Part shown: piece after piece, positions 7,376 through 17,204 of the stretch
Position numbering within the stretch: position 1 is the first letter of the stretch
How the letters are laid out: each line of letters opens with the position of its first letter
NCBI RefSeq assembly: GCF_023094245.1
Contig: NZ_JALMEW010000012.1
Span: 1-49,397, forward strand
Source: Halomonas getboli
GTDB lineage: Bacteria; Pseudomonadota; Gammaproteobacteria; Pseudomonadales; Halomonadaceae
Length of the DNA: 49,397 nt
Direction: 5' to 3'
Translations under genes and position numbers: made by a program
The notes under the pieces: model-generated
Seen by the model: only the letters and a program-made list of their open reading frames with translations
The model's database searches: none
Told to the model about the DNA's origin: nothing

Positions 7376-8832
7376 GATTCACCCCCCGAGGCGCTGCCAC
7401 CGCCCTCGTGGCGATTGTCGATGAACTCGGCCATGGCCTGCTGGGAGCCGCTGATGTCCGGCAGCTCGGGGTGGATGTTGCGGCCCTTGAGCTCCTCGAG
7501 ACGCGACATGACCGACTTCACGCCGTCATTGTCGGTGTCGTAGTAGCCGCGGAGCAGGGTCAGCGCCTTGTCCAGGCTGGCATCAAAGAGCTCCTGCTCC
7601 TCCTTGAGCAGCGCCAGCTGCGCCTGCTCGAGGATCAGCCGCACGCTCTGGCGCAGGTAGGATTCCTGCTCCGGCGAGATCAGCGCCTCCAGGGCCTCGT
7701 CATGCTTGCGCACCGTGACCAGGTCCTTGAGCTCGCTGCCGAAACGGGCCAGCTGCTGCTTCCAGGTGCCGCTCGGCGCCTCCTCGATGGTGGAGTTGGC
7801 GGCGATCTGGTCGATGTCCTGGGCCAGCGGCAGGCCGGCGATCTGTTCCTGCTCGGCGTTGAGCGCCAGGTAGAGGCCGGTGCGGTCGATCCGCGGCACG
7901 GCGTCCAGCGCCGCCAGCTCGGAGGCGATCTCGCGGCGCACCGGCAGCAGTGCCGGGTTGTCGGCATCGCGCAGTCGGGCATCGGCGGTGCGCAGCAGCG
8001 CCGCCGAGCCCTCGACGTCGCGCTCCAGCTGCAGGCGCTGGTTGGCCAGGCGCAGCAGGTAGGCGGCCTCGGCATGGAGCCAGTCGCGCGAATCGGTCTT
8101 CTGCTCGCGGGACAGCTGCTCGAGGACCCGGTCGAGGGCGTCATCGACGTTGCCGCGATAGTCGGAGAACTCGCTACGCAGGTCACCGATGGCGGCTTCG
8201 CGCTCGCTCTGGCCGCTTTCCAGCTGCGCGGCCAGGTCGTCCAGCGCGCCTTGGCTGGCGGGCTGCTCGGGCAGCGCGGCCAGGCTCTGCTGCTGGGCGT
8301 CGAGGCGCTGCCAGACCTGCCAGCCGAAGTAGGCGCCGCCGACGCCGAGCAGGATCACCAGCCCCAGCGCCACGGCGCCGGACTTGCCGCCCCGCTTGCC
8401 GCCGGACGCGCCTTCATCGCCACCGGCTCCCTTGCCGCCCTGGCCAGCCGCAGCGCCGGTGGGCGTCGTCTTGCCCTGGGAGGGCCTGGCGCCGCCCTTG
8501 CCGGCGCCGCTGGTCGCATCGGACTTGCTGGCAGCGGGTTTATTCGTTTCGGGCTTGGCGGCACTCGACGCGGCGGTCGCGTCGCTGCGCTTGCCGTCGG
8601 ACGAGGCCTTGTTCGCGTCTGCCGACGCCGACTTGCCGTCGGCCTGGGAGGTAGACGCCGAATCCCTGGCCGACTGCTGGGCGCCGCCCTTGCCACGCCG
8701 CCGGGAACGCCGCGACGAGGAAGTGTTGCCGCCCTGGCTCGCCTCGGCCTCGACCTGGGGCGACGAGTCGGCGTCATTCCCGGCGCCGGAGGGCGTCTGT
8801 TGTTCGTCCTGATCGTTGTGTTGCTTGCTCAT
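7372..8832 (-). CDS. hemX: HemX: membrane-anchored heme-locus protein
   Basis: This 486-residue HemX protein is often labelled uroporphyrin-III C-methyltransferase by old annotation, but the family lacks the methyltransferase core. The first ~140 residues are low-complexity and disordered (Ser, Ala, Gly, Lys, Asp), including the basic patch SSRRSRRRGKGG. One membrane helix follows at about 150-172 (GAVALGLVILLGVGGAYFGW). Beyond it lies a long helical periplasmic region with coiled-coil character. E. coli HemX has a much shorter cytoplasmic tail, so the N-terminal extension is the notable feature here. It starts 6 nt after hemD ends and is translationally coupled to hemY. Confidence 0.92.
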   Translation of the reverse strand: MSKQHNDQDEQQTPSGAGNDADSSPQVEAEASQGGNTSSSRRSRRRGKGGAQQSARDSASTSQADGKSASADANKASSDGKRSDATAASSAAKPETNKPAASKSDATSGAGKGGARPSQGKTTPTGAAAGQGGKGAGGDEGASGGKRGGKSGAVALGLVILLGVGGAYFGWQVWQRLDAQQQSLAALPEQPASQGALDDLAAQLESGQSEREAAIGDLRSEFSDYRGNVDDALDRVLEQLSREQKTDSRDWLHAEAAYLLRLANQRLQLERDVEGSAALLRTADARLRDADNPALLPVRREIASELAALDAVPRIDRTGLYLALNAEQEQIAGLPLAQDIDQIAANSTIEEAPSGTWKQQLARFGSELKDLVTVRKHDEALEALISPEQESYLRQSVRLILEQAQLALLKEEQELFDASLDKALTLLRGYYDTDNDGVKSVMSRLEELKGRNIHPELPDISGSQQAMAEFIDNRHEGGGSASGGES

Positions 8833-8838
8833 CTGTCG

Positions 8839-9627
8839 CTAGCCCTTTTCGAGATCGTCATGATCGACATCGGCCCTCTCCGGGTCTTCCTCGGCCACGG
8901 CCTTCGCCAGCGCGGCGGGCGTGGCCCCCGCCGCCACCACGGGGCGACGAAACCCCAGCGTGCCGGCCAGTGTAGCCAACCGGGTACTGGACACGATTAG
9001 CGGTTGGTGCAAGGCGGCGCGCGAGCACCATCTTGCCAGATGTTCGAGGATTTCTCCGCTGGAGGCCACCAGCGCCCGATAGTCACCGCTGGCGAGCCGG
9101 CGCCGGAAGGCGGCGTCGGGGTCGAGCAGGCGGCGGCGGTAGAGCGCCAGCCGGGTCAGCTGGGCGCCGCGAGCGGCGAGGGTATCGCCGAGCAGCGCCC
9201 GGCCACCCTCGCCCGCCGCCAGCAGCACGGGCTGCTCGTCGAGGCGCTGTAGCGACCCCAGGCCGAGCAGCGCCTCGCTGGTGTCGCCGTCACCGGCAGG
9301 CGGCAGATGCACGCGCACGCCCAGCTCGCGATGCAGCACCTCGGCGGTGGCCGCGCCCACGGCATAGTAGTCGATGCCCACCGGCAGCTGCGGCCAGTAG
9401 CGATCCAAGGCCTCGGCCAGGCACTCGGCGGCGAAGGGGCTGACCACCACCACCCGCCGGAACCGATCGAAATCGAGCCAGGCATTGCGATGCGCCTGGC
9501 TCTCCGGCAGCGGCTCGAGGGCCATGACCTCGCCGCGCTCGACGACGTAGCCACGCGCGGCGATGGCCTCGGCCAGCGCCGCGGCCCGCGGGCCGGGACG
9601 GCAGATCAGCACCGGCGCGTTCGCCAT
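8839..9627 (-). CDS. hemD: Uroporphyrinogen-III synthase
   Basis: This 262-residue enzyme closes hydroxymethylbilane with inversion of ring D, the branch point to heme, siroheme and B12. HemD sequences are poorly conserved. Supporting signs are the N-terminal ICRPGPRAAALAEAIAARGY, the FDRFRRVVVVSPFAAECL segment, the central YAVGAATAEVL, LLAAGEGGRALL, and LVASSGEILEHL near the C-terminus. Position directly after hemC is decisive. I chose the ATG at 9627, which shares one base with the hemC stop (TGATG). An open frame continues upstream to 9789, but that part is only hemC read in another frame. Confidence 0.93.
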   Translation of the reverse strand: MANAPVLICRPGPRAAALAEAIAARGYVVERGEVMALEPLPESQAHRNAWLDFDRFRRVVVVSPFAAECLAEALDRYWPQLPVGIDYYAVGAATAEVLHRELGVRVHLPPAGDGDTSEALLGLGSLQRLDEQPVLLAAGEGGRALLGDTLAARGAQLTRLALYRRRLLDPDAAFRRRLASGDYRALVASSGEILEHLARWCSRAALHQPLIVSSTRLATLAGTLGFRRPVVAAGATPAALAKAVAEEDPERADVDHDDLEKG

Positions 9628-10559
9628 CAGCCGGCGCCGTAGACCTCGGCGAGAATGTCGCCGGCACCCATCTCCAGCAGCTCCTCGGCGACGCGGATGC
9701 CCAGCGCTTCCGGCTCGTGGATCGAGCCGCGGCCCTCGGCGCGCAGCACTTCGGTGCCCTCGGGATTGCCGACCAGGGCACGCAGCCACAGGGTCTGGCC
9801 GTCATCCTCGAACACGGCATGGCCACCGATCGGCACCTGGCAGCCGCCCTCGAGACGGGTGTTCATGGCGCGTTCGGCGCGCACCCGAGTGGCCGTGGCC
9901 GGGTCGTCGAGCGGTGCCAGCAGCGAGATCAGCTCGGCGTCATGCATGCGGCACTCGATGCCCAGCGCCCCCTGACCGCAAGCCGGCAGGCAGACCTCCG
10001 GCGGCAGTTCCATGGTGATGCGCTCGCCGAGCCCCAGGCGCTTGAGGCCCGAGGTGGCCAGCAGGATGGCCTCGAACTCGCCGTCGTCGAGCTTGCCGAG
10101 GCGGGTCTGGACGTTGCCGCGCAGGCTCAACACCTCGAGGTCGGGGCGCGCCTCGCGCACCTGCAGCCCGCGGCGCAGGCTGGAAGTGCCGACGCGGGCC
10201 CCCTCGGGCAGCTCGTCCAGCGAGGCATAGTGGTTGGAGACGAAGGCGTCGGTGGGCTCGGCCCCCGCCAGGATCACCGACAGCCCCAGGCTCTCGGGGA
10301 AGTGCATCGGCACATCCTTCATGGAGTGCACGGCGATGTCGGCGCGACCGTCGAGCATCGCCTCCTCCAGCTCCTTGACGAACAGCCCCTTGCCGCCGAC
10401 CTTGGCCAGCGGCGTGTCGAGGATCTGATCGCCGCGGGTGGACATCGGCACCAGCTCCACCTCGAGGCCGGGATGCGTCGCCATCAGGCGATCACGCACG
10501 TGTTCGGCCTGCCACAGGGCCAGCTGGCTCTTGCGAGTGGCGATACGCAGCGTTGTCAT
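9627..10559 (-). CDS. hemC: Porphobilinogen deaminase (hydroxymethylbilane synthase)
   Basis: This 310-residue cytoplasmic enzyme condenses four porphobilinogens into hydroxymethylbilane. The family signature [12 protein letters not shown] places the dipyrromethane cofactor-binding cysteine at about 240 (E. coli Cys242). Also visible are the N-terminal [21 protein letters not shown] at about 80 with the catalytic Asp, and [11 protein letters not shown] start at the ATG at 10559; a GTG three codons upstream (10568) is open but less likely. It is first in the hemC-D-X-Y operon and divergent from argH, an arrangement also found in pseudomonads. Confidence 0.97.
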   Translation of the reverse strand: MTTLRIATRKSQLALWQAEHVRDRLMATHPGLEVELVPMSTRGDQILDTPLAKVGGKGLFVKELEEAMLDGRADIAVHSMKDVPMHFPESLGLSVILAGAEPTDAFVSNHYASLDELPEGARVGTSSLRRGLQVREARPDLEVLSLRGNVQTRLGKLDDGEFEAILLATSGLKRLGLGERITMELPPEVCLPACGQGALGIECRMHDAELISLLAPLDDPATATRVRAERAMNTRLEGGCQVPIGGHAVFEDDGQTLWLRALVGNPEGTEVLRAEGRGSIHEPEALGIRVAEELLEMGAGDILAEVYGAG

Positions 10560-10642
10560 GGCTTGCACAGGCGTTTTCTCCGTCCCGGTTTCATTGCGCC
10601 GGCGCCTTCGCGCGGGCGCCCGGTGATCTCTGATATGCCTTC

Positions 10643-10671
10643 ATCATAAAGTACCCGACAGGCCAGGAAAA
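10643..10671 (-). promoter_or_regulatory. Possible sigma-70 promoter of hemC
   Basis: On the minus strand, TTTTCC and TATGAT are separated by 17 bp, about 85 nt before the hemC start. The -10 is good and the -35 poor. It is the best pair I could find in the argH/hemC divergent region, and it is not conclusive. Confidence 0.35.
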
Positions 10672-10850
10672 ACGCAGCCCCCCCGGGCGCTGCCGCGAAC
10701 GGTCGCCCGGCGGCACGCCGAAGGCGCCGCCGAGCAGGCCGCCATGCCCCTCGCCTGGCCCGTGGACTCTGGTACACTTTCCGCCATGTCAAGCCGGCAC
10801 GGCCCGCCGCTCGCCGCCTCCCTCTTACCGTCATGCAGGATGTCAGCCCG

Positions 10851-12278
10851 ATGAGCCAAACCCCGACGAACGACAGCACCAACCAGTCCTGGGGCGGCCG
10901 CTTCAGCGAGCCCACCGACGCCTTCGTCGCCCGCTTCACCGCCTCGGTCGACTTCGACCGGCGCCTGGCCCACCACGACATCCAGGGCTCTCGCGCCCAC
11001 GCCACCATGCTGGCGCGGGTCGGCGTGCTGACCGAGGACGAGCGCGACGCCATCCTGGCAGGCCTCGACGAGGTCCAGGCGGAGATCGAGGCCGGCACCT
11101 TCGAGTGGTCGGTGGCGCTCGAGGACGTGCACATGAACATCGAGGCGCGGCTCACCGACAAGATCGGCATCACCGGCAAGAAGCTGCACACCGGCCGCTC
11201 ACGCAACGACCAGGTGGCCACCGACATCCGCCTGTTCCTGCGCGACGAGATCGACACCGTGGCCGCCGAGCTCTCCCGCCTGCGCCAGGGCCTGATCGCG
11301 CTGGCCGAGCGCGAGGCCGACACCATCATGCCCGGCTTCACCCACCTGCAGACCGCCCAGCCGGTGACCTTCGGTCACCATCTGCTGGCCTGGCAGGAGA
11401 TGCTGTCCCGCGACCACGAGCGCCTGCTCGACTGCCGCAAGCGGGTCAACGTGCTGCCGCTGGGCGCCGCCGCCCTGGCCGGCACCACCTACCCGATCGA
11501 CCGCCACGTGACCGCCGAGCTGCTGGGCTTCGACCGCCCGGCCGAGAACAGCCTCGACGCCGTCAGCGATCGCGACTTCGCCATCGAGTTCACCGCCTTC
11601 GCCAGCACCCTGCTGATGCACCTGTCGCGCATGAGCGAGGAGCTGGTGCTGTGGACCAGCGCCCAGTTCGACTTCATCGACCTGCCCGACCGCTTCTGCA
11701 CCGGCTCCTCGATCATGCCGCAGAAGAAGAACCCGGACGTGCCGGAGCTGGTGCGCGGCAAGACCGGCCGCGTCTACGGCCACCTGATGGGCATGCTGAC
11801 GCTGATGAAGTCCCAGCCGCTGGCCTACAACAAGGACAACCAGGAGGACAAGGAGCCGCTGTTCGACGCCCTGACCACCGTGCAGGACTGCCTCAAGGCG
11901 TTCGCCGACATGGTGCCGGCCATCGAGGCCAAGGCCGACAGCATGCGCGAGGCCGCGCGCAAGGGCTTCTCCACCGCCACCGACCTGGCGGACTACCTGG
12001 TGTGCCGCGGCGTGGCCTTCCGCGACGCCCACGAGATCGTCGGCCAGTCCGTGGCCTACGGCCTGCGCGAGGGCAAGGACCTGTCCGACATGAGCCTCGA
12101 GGAGCTGCGCCAGTTCTCCGACGTGATCGAGCAGGACGTGTTCGAGGTGCTGACCCTCGAGGGCTCGGTGGCCGCGCGCAACCACATCGGCGGCACCGCC
12201 CCGGACCAGGTGCGCGCCGCCGCCCAGCGCGCCCGCGAGGCCCTGGCCGCGCTGGGAGCCCCGGGAGGCGAAGGCTGA
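10851..12278 (+). CDS. argH: Argininosuccinate lyase
   Basis: This 475-residue enzyme cleaves argininosuccinate to arginine and fumarate, the last arginine biosynthesis step. The fumarase/aspartase superfamily signature [15 protein letters not shown] with the catalytic Ser lies at about 284-298. Also present are the N-terminal [20 protein letters not shown] and [11 protein letters not shown] with the catalytic His. Start choice is uncertain: the ATG at 10851 gives [10 protein letters not shown], while an in-frame ATG at 10833 adds six residues; neither has a strong ribosome-binding site. The stop overlaps the lptM start by one base, beginning a tightly packed operon. Confidence 0.97.
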   Translation: MSQTPTNDSTNQSWGGRFSEPTDAFVARFTASVDFDRRLAHHDIQGSRAHATMLARVGVLTEDERDAILAGLDEVQAEIEAGTFEWSVALEDVHMNIEARLTDKIGITGKKLHTGRSRNDQVATDIRLFLRDEIDTVAAELSRLRQGLIALAEREADTIMPGFTHLQTAQPVTFGHHLLAWQEMLSRDHERLLDCRKRVNVLPLGAAALAGTTYPIDRHVTAELLGFDRPAENSLDAVSDRDFAIEFTAFASTLLMHLSRMSEELVLWTSAQFDFIDLPDRFCTGSSIMPQKKNPDVPELVRGKTGRVYGHLMGMLTLMKSQPLAYNKDNQEDKEPLFDALTTVQDCLKAFADMVPAIEAKADSMREAARKGFSTATDLADYLVCRGVAFRDAHEIVGQSVAYGLREGKDLSDMSLEELRQFSDVIEQDVFEVLTLEGSVAARNHIGGTAPDQVRAAAQRAREALAALGAPGGEG

Positions 12279-12487
12279 TGCGCCGCCTCGCTCCCCTCGC
12301 CCTGCTGACGCTCGCCCTGCTGGCCGGCTGCGGCCAGAAGGGTCCGCTCTACCTGCCCGGCGACGAGGCCGCGGCGGAGCGCTACGCGCCCCAGAGCGCC
12401 CAGCAGGATGCCGACACCCAGGACAACGACGATTCCCAAGGCAACGACGCCAACGCCGACGACACCCGCAGCGCCGAGGAAGACTGA
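12278..12487 (+). CDS. lptM: LptM (YifL)-type small outer-membrane lipoprotein
   Basis: This 69-residue lipoprotein is easily missed because a longer frame reads through it. The signal peptide [18 protein letters not shown] ends in the lipobox LAGC with the lipidated Cys at 18. It is followed by the family hallmark GQKGPLYLP. The remainder is an acidic, Asp/Gln/Asn-rich tail (QDADTQDNDDSQGNDANADD), longer and more acidic than in E. coli and typical of halophile exported proteins. LptM binds the LptD/LptE lipopolysaccharide translocon and helps LptD fold. It shares one base with argH upstream and one with lysA downstream; in E. coli the homologue also precedes dapF. Confidence 0.9.
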   Translation: MRRLAPLALLTLALLAGCGQKGPLYLPGDEAAAERYAPQSAQQDADTQDNDDSQGNDANADDTRSAEED

Positions 12488-13767
12488 TGGACCATTTCGA
12501 ATATCGCGACGGCGTCCTGTACGCGGAAGACGTGCCGCTGCCGCAGCTGGCCGAGGAGTTCGGCACGCCCTGCTACGTCTACTCCAAGGCCACCCTGGCG
12601 CGCCACTTCCGCGCCTACACCGAGGCCTTGGGCAGCCACCCGCACCTGATCTGCTACGCGGTGAAGGCCAACTCCAATCTGGCGGTGCTGAACCTGCTGG
12701 CCCGCCTCGGCGCCGGCTTCGACATCGTCTCGGTGGGCGAGCTGGAACGGGTGCTGGTGGCCGGCGGCGACCCGGCCAGGATCGTGTTCTCCGGCGTGGC
12801 CAAGGAAGAGAACGAGCTCGAGCGCGCGCTCTCGGTGGGCATCAAGTGCTTCAACGTCGAGTCCCGGGCCGAGCTCGAGCGGCTCAACGCCGTGGCCCGC
12901 GGCATGGGCAAGGTCGCCCCGGTCTCGCTGCGCGTCAATCCTGACGTCGACGCCGGCACCCATCCCTACATCTCCACCGGGCTGAAGGACAACAAGTTCG
13001 GCATCCCGGTCGACGAGGCCCATGAGGTCTACCGTCGGGCCGCGGCCATGGAGCACGTCCGCGTCGCCGGGCTGGACTGCCATATCGGCTCCCAGCTCAC
13101 CGACACCACGCCCTTCCTCGACGCCCTCGACCGGCTGCTGGTGCTGCTCGAGAAGCTGCGCGAGGACGGCATCGAGATCGAGCACCTCGACCTCGGCGGC
13201 GGCCTCGGCGTGACCTACCAGGACGAGCGTCCGCCCCAGCCGTTCGACTACGCCACCGCGCTGCTCGAGCGACTGTCGCGCTGGCCGGGCAGCGAGCGTC
13301 TGACGCTGCTGTTCGAGCCGGGCCGCTCGATCGCCGCCAACGCCGGCGTGCTGCTGACCCGCGTCGAGTTCCTCAAGCCCGGCGAGACCAAGAACTTCGC
13401 CATCGTCGATGCGGCCATGAACGACCTGATCCGGCCCTCGCTGTACCAGGCCTGGCAGGCGATCCTCGCCGTCGACACCACCGGCGAACGCGCCAGCGAC
13501 ACCTACGACGTGGTCGGCCCGGTGTGCGAGACCGGCGACTTCCTCGGCAAGGACCGCGAGCTCGCCATCGCCCCGGGTGACCTGCTGGCGGTGCGCTCTG
13601 CCGGCGCCTACGGCTTCGTCATGGCCTCCAACTACAACAGCCGCCCGCGCCCGGCCGAGGTGATGGTCGACGGCGATCGCGCCCACCTGGTGCGCCGCCG
13701 CGAGCGGCTCGAGGACCTGTGGGCCGGCGAGGCGGTACTGCCGGACGACAGCGCGGAGACGCCCTGA
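12487..13767 (+). CDS. lysA: Diaminopimelate decarboxylase
   Basis: This 426-residue PLP enzyme of fold type III converts meso-diaminopimelate to lysine. The PLP-binding Lys is in [14 protein letters not shown] (Lys60). [12 protein letters not shown] and [11 protein letters not shown] form the phosphate region, [12 protein letters not shown] binds the second substrate end, and [11 protein letters not shown] carries the active-site Cys from the partner subunit. Length matches the family. It is fused by one-base overlaps to lptM before and dapF after it (TGATG), so the enzyme making diaminopimelate and the one consuming it are co-translated. Confidence 0.97.
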   Translation: MDHFEYRDGVLYAEDVPLPQLAEEFGTPCYVYSKATLARHFRAYTEALGSHPHLICYAVKANSNLAVLNLLARLGAGFDIVSVGELERVLVAGGDPARIVFSGVAKEENELERALSVGIKCFNVESRAELERLNAVARGMGKVAPVSLRVNPDVDAGTHPYISTGLKDNKFGIPVDEAHEVYRRAAAMEHVRVAGLDCHIGSQLTDTTPFLDALDRLLVLLEKLREDGIEIEHLDLGGGLGVTYQDERPPQPFDYATALLERLSRWPGSERLTLLFEPGRSIAANAGVLLTRVEFLKPGETKNFAIVDAAMNDLIRPSLYQAWQAILAVDTTGERASDTYDVVGPVCETGDFLGKDRELAIAPGDLLAVRSAGAYGFVMASNYNSRPRPAEVMVDGDRAHLVRRRERLEDLWAGEAVLPDDSAETP

Positions 13768-14600
13768 TGCTGCTGCAGTTCACCAAGATGCACGGGCTCG
13801 GCAATGACTTCATGGTGGTCGACCTGATCAGCCAGCGGGCGCGGCTGCGCGACGAGCAGATCCGCGCCCTGGCCGATCGCCGCTTCGGCATCGGCTTCGA
13901 CCAGCTGCTGGTGGTCGAGCCGCCGCGCGATCCGGACATGGATTTCCGCTACCGGATCTACAACGCCGACGGCAGCGAGGTGGAGAACTGCGGCAACGGC
14001 GCCCGCTGCTTCGCCCGCTTCGTGCGTGACCAGCGCCTCACCCACAAGCACGAGATTCGCGTCGAGACCGCCGGCGGCCCCCTGACCCTGGTGGTCGAGG
14101 AAGACGAACGGGTTCGCGTCGACATGGGCACCCCGCGTTTCGCGCCCGAGGCGCTGCCGTTCGAGGCCGACGAGGACCGCCCACTGCACGCACTCACCGT
14201 CGAGGGCGAGTCCCTCAAGGTCGGCGTGGTGTCGATGGGCAACCCCCACGCGGTGCTGCGGGTCGACGACATCGACAGCGCGCCGGTAGCGCGCCTGGGC
14301 CCAGCCATCGAGCATCACCCGCGCTTTCCGAGACGGGTCAATGCCGGCTTCATGCAGGTCGTGTCGCCGCATGAGATTCGCCTGCGCGTCTTTGAACGCG
14401 GCAGCGGCGAGACCCTGGCCTGCGGCACCGGCGCCTGCGCGGCGGTGGCCACCGGCATCCGCCTGGGCTGGCTCGAGAGCCCGGTCACCGTGCACCTGCC
14501 CGGCGGCGATCTCGAGATCGCCTGGCCCGGCGACGACGCCCACCTGACCATGACCGGACCCGCCACGCGGGTCTTCGAGGGACGCGTACCCCTGGCATAA
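13767..14600 (+). CDS. dapF: Diaminopimelate epimerase
   Basis: This 277-residue cofactor-independent epimerase converts LL- to meso-diaminopimelate for lysine and peptidoglycan. The two catalytic cysteines are present in [13 protein letters not shown] (Cys75) and [10 protein letters not shown] (Cys219), matching E. coli Cys73/Cys217. The N-terminus [15 protein letters not shown] is canonical. The chosen ATG at 13767 shares a base with the lysA stop; the frame is open a further 16 codons upstream but that is lysA sequence. Confidence 0.97.
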   Translation: MLLQFTKMHGLGNDFMVVDLISQRARLRDEQIRALADRRFGIGFDQLLVVEPPRDPDMDFRYRIYNADGSEVENCGNGARCFARFVRDQRLTHKHEIRVETAGGPLTLVVEEDERVRVDMGTPRFAPEALPFEADEDRPLHALTVEGESLKVGVVSMGNPHAVLRVDDIDSAPVARLGPAIEHHPRFPRRVNAGFMQVVSPHEIRLRVFERGSGETLACGTGACAAVATGIRLGWLESPVTVHLPGGDLEIAWPGDDAHLTMTGPATRVFEGRVPLA

Positions 14601-14643
14601 AGACCGACAACACCGCGCGCCCAACGCAGAGGAGAGATCGCCC

Positions 14644-15363
14644 ATGAGCCAAGCCGCCCCCGAGCCGCGCAAGACCCTGGACCCCGACGTCGTCGCCCAG
14701 TGGCTGGCCCGCCATCCCGACTTCTTCGTCGGCCGCGAGGGGCTGCTGCAACAGCTGCGGGTGCCGCATCCCGAGGCCCGGGGCGCCACCTCGCTGTTGG
14801 AGCGTCTGGTGCACGACCTGCGCGGCCGCGCCGAACAGTCCGAATGGCGCCTCGAGCAGCTGCTCGAGTCGGCGCGGCACAACGAGGCCCAGTACCGCCG
14901 CACCCGCGAGCTGGTGCTGGCGCTGCTCGAGGCCGAGGACGGCGACGCCCTCGGCCAGGCGCTGGCGACCCAGTTCAGCGAGCGCTTCCAGACCCCGACG
15001 CTGGCGCTGTGGTGCCCGGCCGCGCTGACCGACGACGAGCCGAGCCCGCCCCAGGCGCCACGCCAGGTGCTCGACGACCATGCGGCCCAGCGTCTCAATG
15101 CCCTGCTCGACGGTCGGGCCAGCCGCTGCGCGCGGCTCACGCCCACCGACTGGAAGCGCCTGCTGCCCCACGCCCCGGCGCCCGACAAGGCCGGCTCCTG
15201 CGCCCTGGCGCGGCTGACCCTGGGCGAGCCCATGGGCTACCTGGTGCTGGCCAGCCCCGACCCGGACCACTTCCGCGCCAGCATGGACACCCTGTTCACC
15301 GAATACGTCGCCGACGTGGTCGCGCGGCTGCTGGTGCGGCTGGCCCCCGCCCGCCATGGCTGA
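14644..15363 (+). CDS. DUF484 family protein (YigA-like)
   Basis: This 239-residue cytoplasmic protein belongs to the DUF484 family (E. coli YigA). Its N-terminus has VAQWLARHPDFFVGREGLLQQLRVPHP, the usual DUF484 opening. It continues with a helical, coiled-coil-prone stretch at about 60-100 and a GAF-like region towards the C-terminus (CALARLTLGEPMGYLVLASPD). The molecular role is unknown. It lies between dapF and xerC in many gammaproteobacteria, including E. coli. A GAGGAGAG site precedes the ATG, and the stop overlaps xerC by 8 nt. Confidence 0.9.
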   Translation: MSQAAPEPRKTLDPDVVAQWLARHPDFFVGREGLLQQLRVPHPEARGATSLLERLVHDLRGRAEQSEWRLEQLLESARHNEAQYRRTRELVLALLEAEDGDALGQALATQFSERFQTPTLALWCPAALTDDEPSPPQAPRQVLDDHAAQRLNALLDGRASRCARLTPTDWKRLLPHAPAPDKAGSCALARLTLGEPMGYLVLASPDPDHFRASMDTLFTEYVADVVARLLVRLAPARHG

Positions 15364-16276
15364 CACCACGCCGCTGACGCGCCAGGTCGAGGCCTGCCTC
15401 GCCGAGCTCGCCCGCACGGCGAGCCCGGCCACGGTGAGCGCCTATCGCCAGGACCTGGCGGCGCTCACCGCCTTTCTCGACGCCCAGGGCGTGGACGACG
15501 GCGGCGCGCTGGACGTGGCCCTGATGCGCCGCTTCCTCGGCGGCGAGCGGGCCGGCGGCCTGGCGCCGCGCAGCCTGGCCCGACGCCGCGCGGCGGTGGC
15601 GCGCTTCGCCGAATGGCTGCGGCGCGACGGTCGGCTGGCCCACAATCCGACCGAGCTGGTGCGCACGCCCAGGGCACCCAAGGACCTGCCGCGCCCGGTG
15701 GACGTGGACGCCCTGGCGCGCTTCCTCGATACGCCCCACGACGGCTCGCCGCTGGCGGTGCGCGACCAGGCCATGCTCGAGCTGTTCTATTCCAGCGGCC
15801 TGCGCCTGGCCGAGCTGGCCGCCCTCGACCTGACCGACCTCCAGCCCCAGCGGGTGCGGGTGCTGGGCAAGGGCGGCAAGCCGCGCCAGGTGCCGGTGGG
15901 CGCACGCGCTCGCCAGGCGCTGGACGCCTGGCTAGGCGTCCGCGGCGCCCTGGCCGGCGACGGCGAGAGCGCGCTGTTCGTCGGCGCCCGCGGCGGGCGC
16001 CTCGGCCACCGGGCGATCCAGCAGCGCCTGGCCCAGCTGGCCCGCCGGCGCGGCCTCGACGAACACCTGCATCCGCACCGGCTGCGCCACTCCTTCGCCA
16101 GCCACCTGCTCGAATCCAGCCAGGACCTGCGCGCGGTCCAGGAACTCCTGGGCCATGCCCACCTGTCCACCACTCAGGTCTACACCCGGCTGGACTGGCA
16201 GCACCTGGCCGCCGGGTACGACGCGGCACACCCCCGGGCGCGACGCCGCCCCGACGACAGCGACACTTCCCCATGA
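15356..16276 (+). CDS. xerC: Tyrosine recombinase XerC
   Basis: This 306-residue site-specific recombinase works with XerD at dif to resolve chromosome dimers during division. All six catalytic residues of the family are visible: Arg150 in SGLRLAEL, Lys in LGKGGKPRQVPV (about 173), HxLR in HPHRLRHSFASHLL (about 241-244), His in LGHAHLSTTQ (about 267) and the nucleophile Tyr in VYTRLDW (about 276). The N-terminal SAM-like domain (about 1-100) is complete. It is embedded in the dapF-DUF484-xerC-yigB order typical of XerC rather than a mobile integrase, and overlaps yigB by 4 nt. Confidence 0.96.
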   Translation: MADTTPLTRQVEACLAELARTASPATVSAYRQDLAALTAFLDAQGVDDGGALDVALMRRFLGGERAGGLAPRSLARRRAAVARFAEWLRRDGRLAHNPTELVRTPRAPKDLPRPVDVDALARFLDTPHDGSPLAVRDQAMLELFYSSGLRLAELAALDLTDLQPQRVRVLGKGGKPRQVPVGARARQALDAWLGVRGALAGDGESALFVGARGGRLGHRAIQQRLAQLARRRGLDEHLHPHRLRHSFASHLLESSQDLRAVQELLGHAHLSTTQVYTRLDWQHLAAGYDAAHPRARRRPDDSDTSP

Positions 16277-17046
16277 CGCCACGCCCTCTCCATCCCCACG
16301 GCCAGCGCCCCCTCCAGGCCCTGACCTTCGACCTCGACGACACCTTGTGGGACAACCAGGGCGTGATGGCCCTGACCGAGGAGGGCCACTACGCCTGGCT
16401 CGACGAGTCCCTCGCCGAGTGGCTCGCCGCACGCGGCGAGCACGCACTGGGCCGCTTCGCCGAGCGGCAGCCGATCGAGGCCTACCAGCGCCGCCGGCGC
16501 GAGCTGGCCGAGCGCCATCCGCTGCGCCGCGGCGACTTCACCTGGATTCGCGAGCAGGCGCTGCGCGCGCTGCTGGAAGACTTCGGCCTGCCGCGTTCGG
16601 CGGCCTGGATGTGGGCGCTGGCGGCCATGGAGCAGTTTCACGGCCTGCGCCTGCGCGTCTCGCCCTATCCGGAAGTCGAACCGATGCTCGAGGACCTGCG
16701 TCGGCGCTACCGGCTGGCCTCGATCACCAACGGCAATCTGGCCTTCCACCGGCTGCCGCTGTCGCGCCACTTCGAGGTCTCGATCGCCGCCGGCGAGATG
16801 CACGCGCCCAAGCCGGATCCGCGCTGCTTTTTGATGACGCTGGCCAAGCTGGGCACCACGCCCGAGCGGGCGATGCATATCGGCGATTCCTGGCAGGAGG
16901 ACATCCTGCCGGCGGTGCGGCTGGGCATGCAGGCGGCCTGGATCGCCGGCGATACGCCCCACGGCGAGGCGATGCCGGCGGGCGTGCACCGGCTCTCGCA
17001 TATCCGCGAGCTGCCGGCGCTGCTAGAGAGGCTGGGTAAGGAATGA
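16273..17046 (+). CDS. yigB: HAD-family phosphatase, YigB-like
   Basis: This 257-residue haloacid dehalogenase-type hydrolase has all four HAD motifs: the nucleophile FDLDDTLWDN at about 20-29, SITNGN (motif II), Lys in KPDPRCF (motif III) and HIGDSWQEDI (motif IV). A helical C1-type cap lies between motifs I and II. E. coli YigB, encoded in the same place after xerC, dephosphorylates FMN and other small phosphates, so FMN hydrolysis is the likely role. The start overlaps the xerC stop (ATGA). It ends just before a palindromic repeat that probably terminates the operon. Confidence 0.9.
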   Translation: MTPRPLHPHGQRPLQALTFDLDDTLWDNQGVMALTEEGHYAWLDESLAEWLAARGEHALGRFAERQPIEAYQRRRRELAERHPLRRGDFTWIREQALRALLEDFGLPRSAAWMWALAAMEQFHGLRLRVSPYPEVEPMLEDLRRRYRLASITNGNLAFHRLPLSRHFEVSIAAGEMHAPKPDPRCFLMTLAKLGTTPERAMHIGDSWQEDILPAVRLGMQAAWIAGDTPHGEAMPAGVHRLSHIRELPALLERLGKE

Positions 17047-17062
17047 TCCGCGTGGGAAACGG

Positions 17063-17204
17063 GAACCCCGAGGAAAAACACGGCGAGCGACGGCCAGGCT
17101 AGGCAACCGACGCCGCAGAAGCGGAGTTTACGAGCAGTCAATGAGCATGCTAAGGCGGCGGTTAACGCCGCCTGGACGAGCGCAGTCCGTTTTTACCGGG
17201 GTTC
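17063..17204. repeat. Palindromic intergenic repeat A, copy 1
   Basis: The outer arms GAACCCCG and CGGGGTTC pair exactly. Further in, AAAAAC/GTTTTT, CCAGGC/GCCTGG and GCCGC/GCGGC pair in nested order. The centre reads GGAGTTTAC, seven bases, CAATGAG. It shares this centre and the flanking GCGAGCGA and GAGCGCAG segments with copies at 25,995 and 39,255. It fills the gap between convergent yigB and engB and includes the last codons and the stop of engB, so it probably also acts as a two-way terminator. Confidence 0.75.

Noticed and set aside
10569..10850. Small protein genes in the hemC/argH divergent gap
   Set aside because: The open frames there are GC-driven extensions of other frames, with no start signals or conserved motifs. 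I see only promoter-like sequence.
15356..16276. Tyrosine recombinase as a sign of an integrated element
   Set aside because: The neighbours (dapF, DUF484, yigB) and the full-length domain set identify chromosomal XerC; no att-like direct repeats or cargo genes are present.
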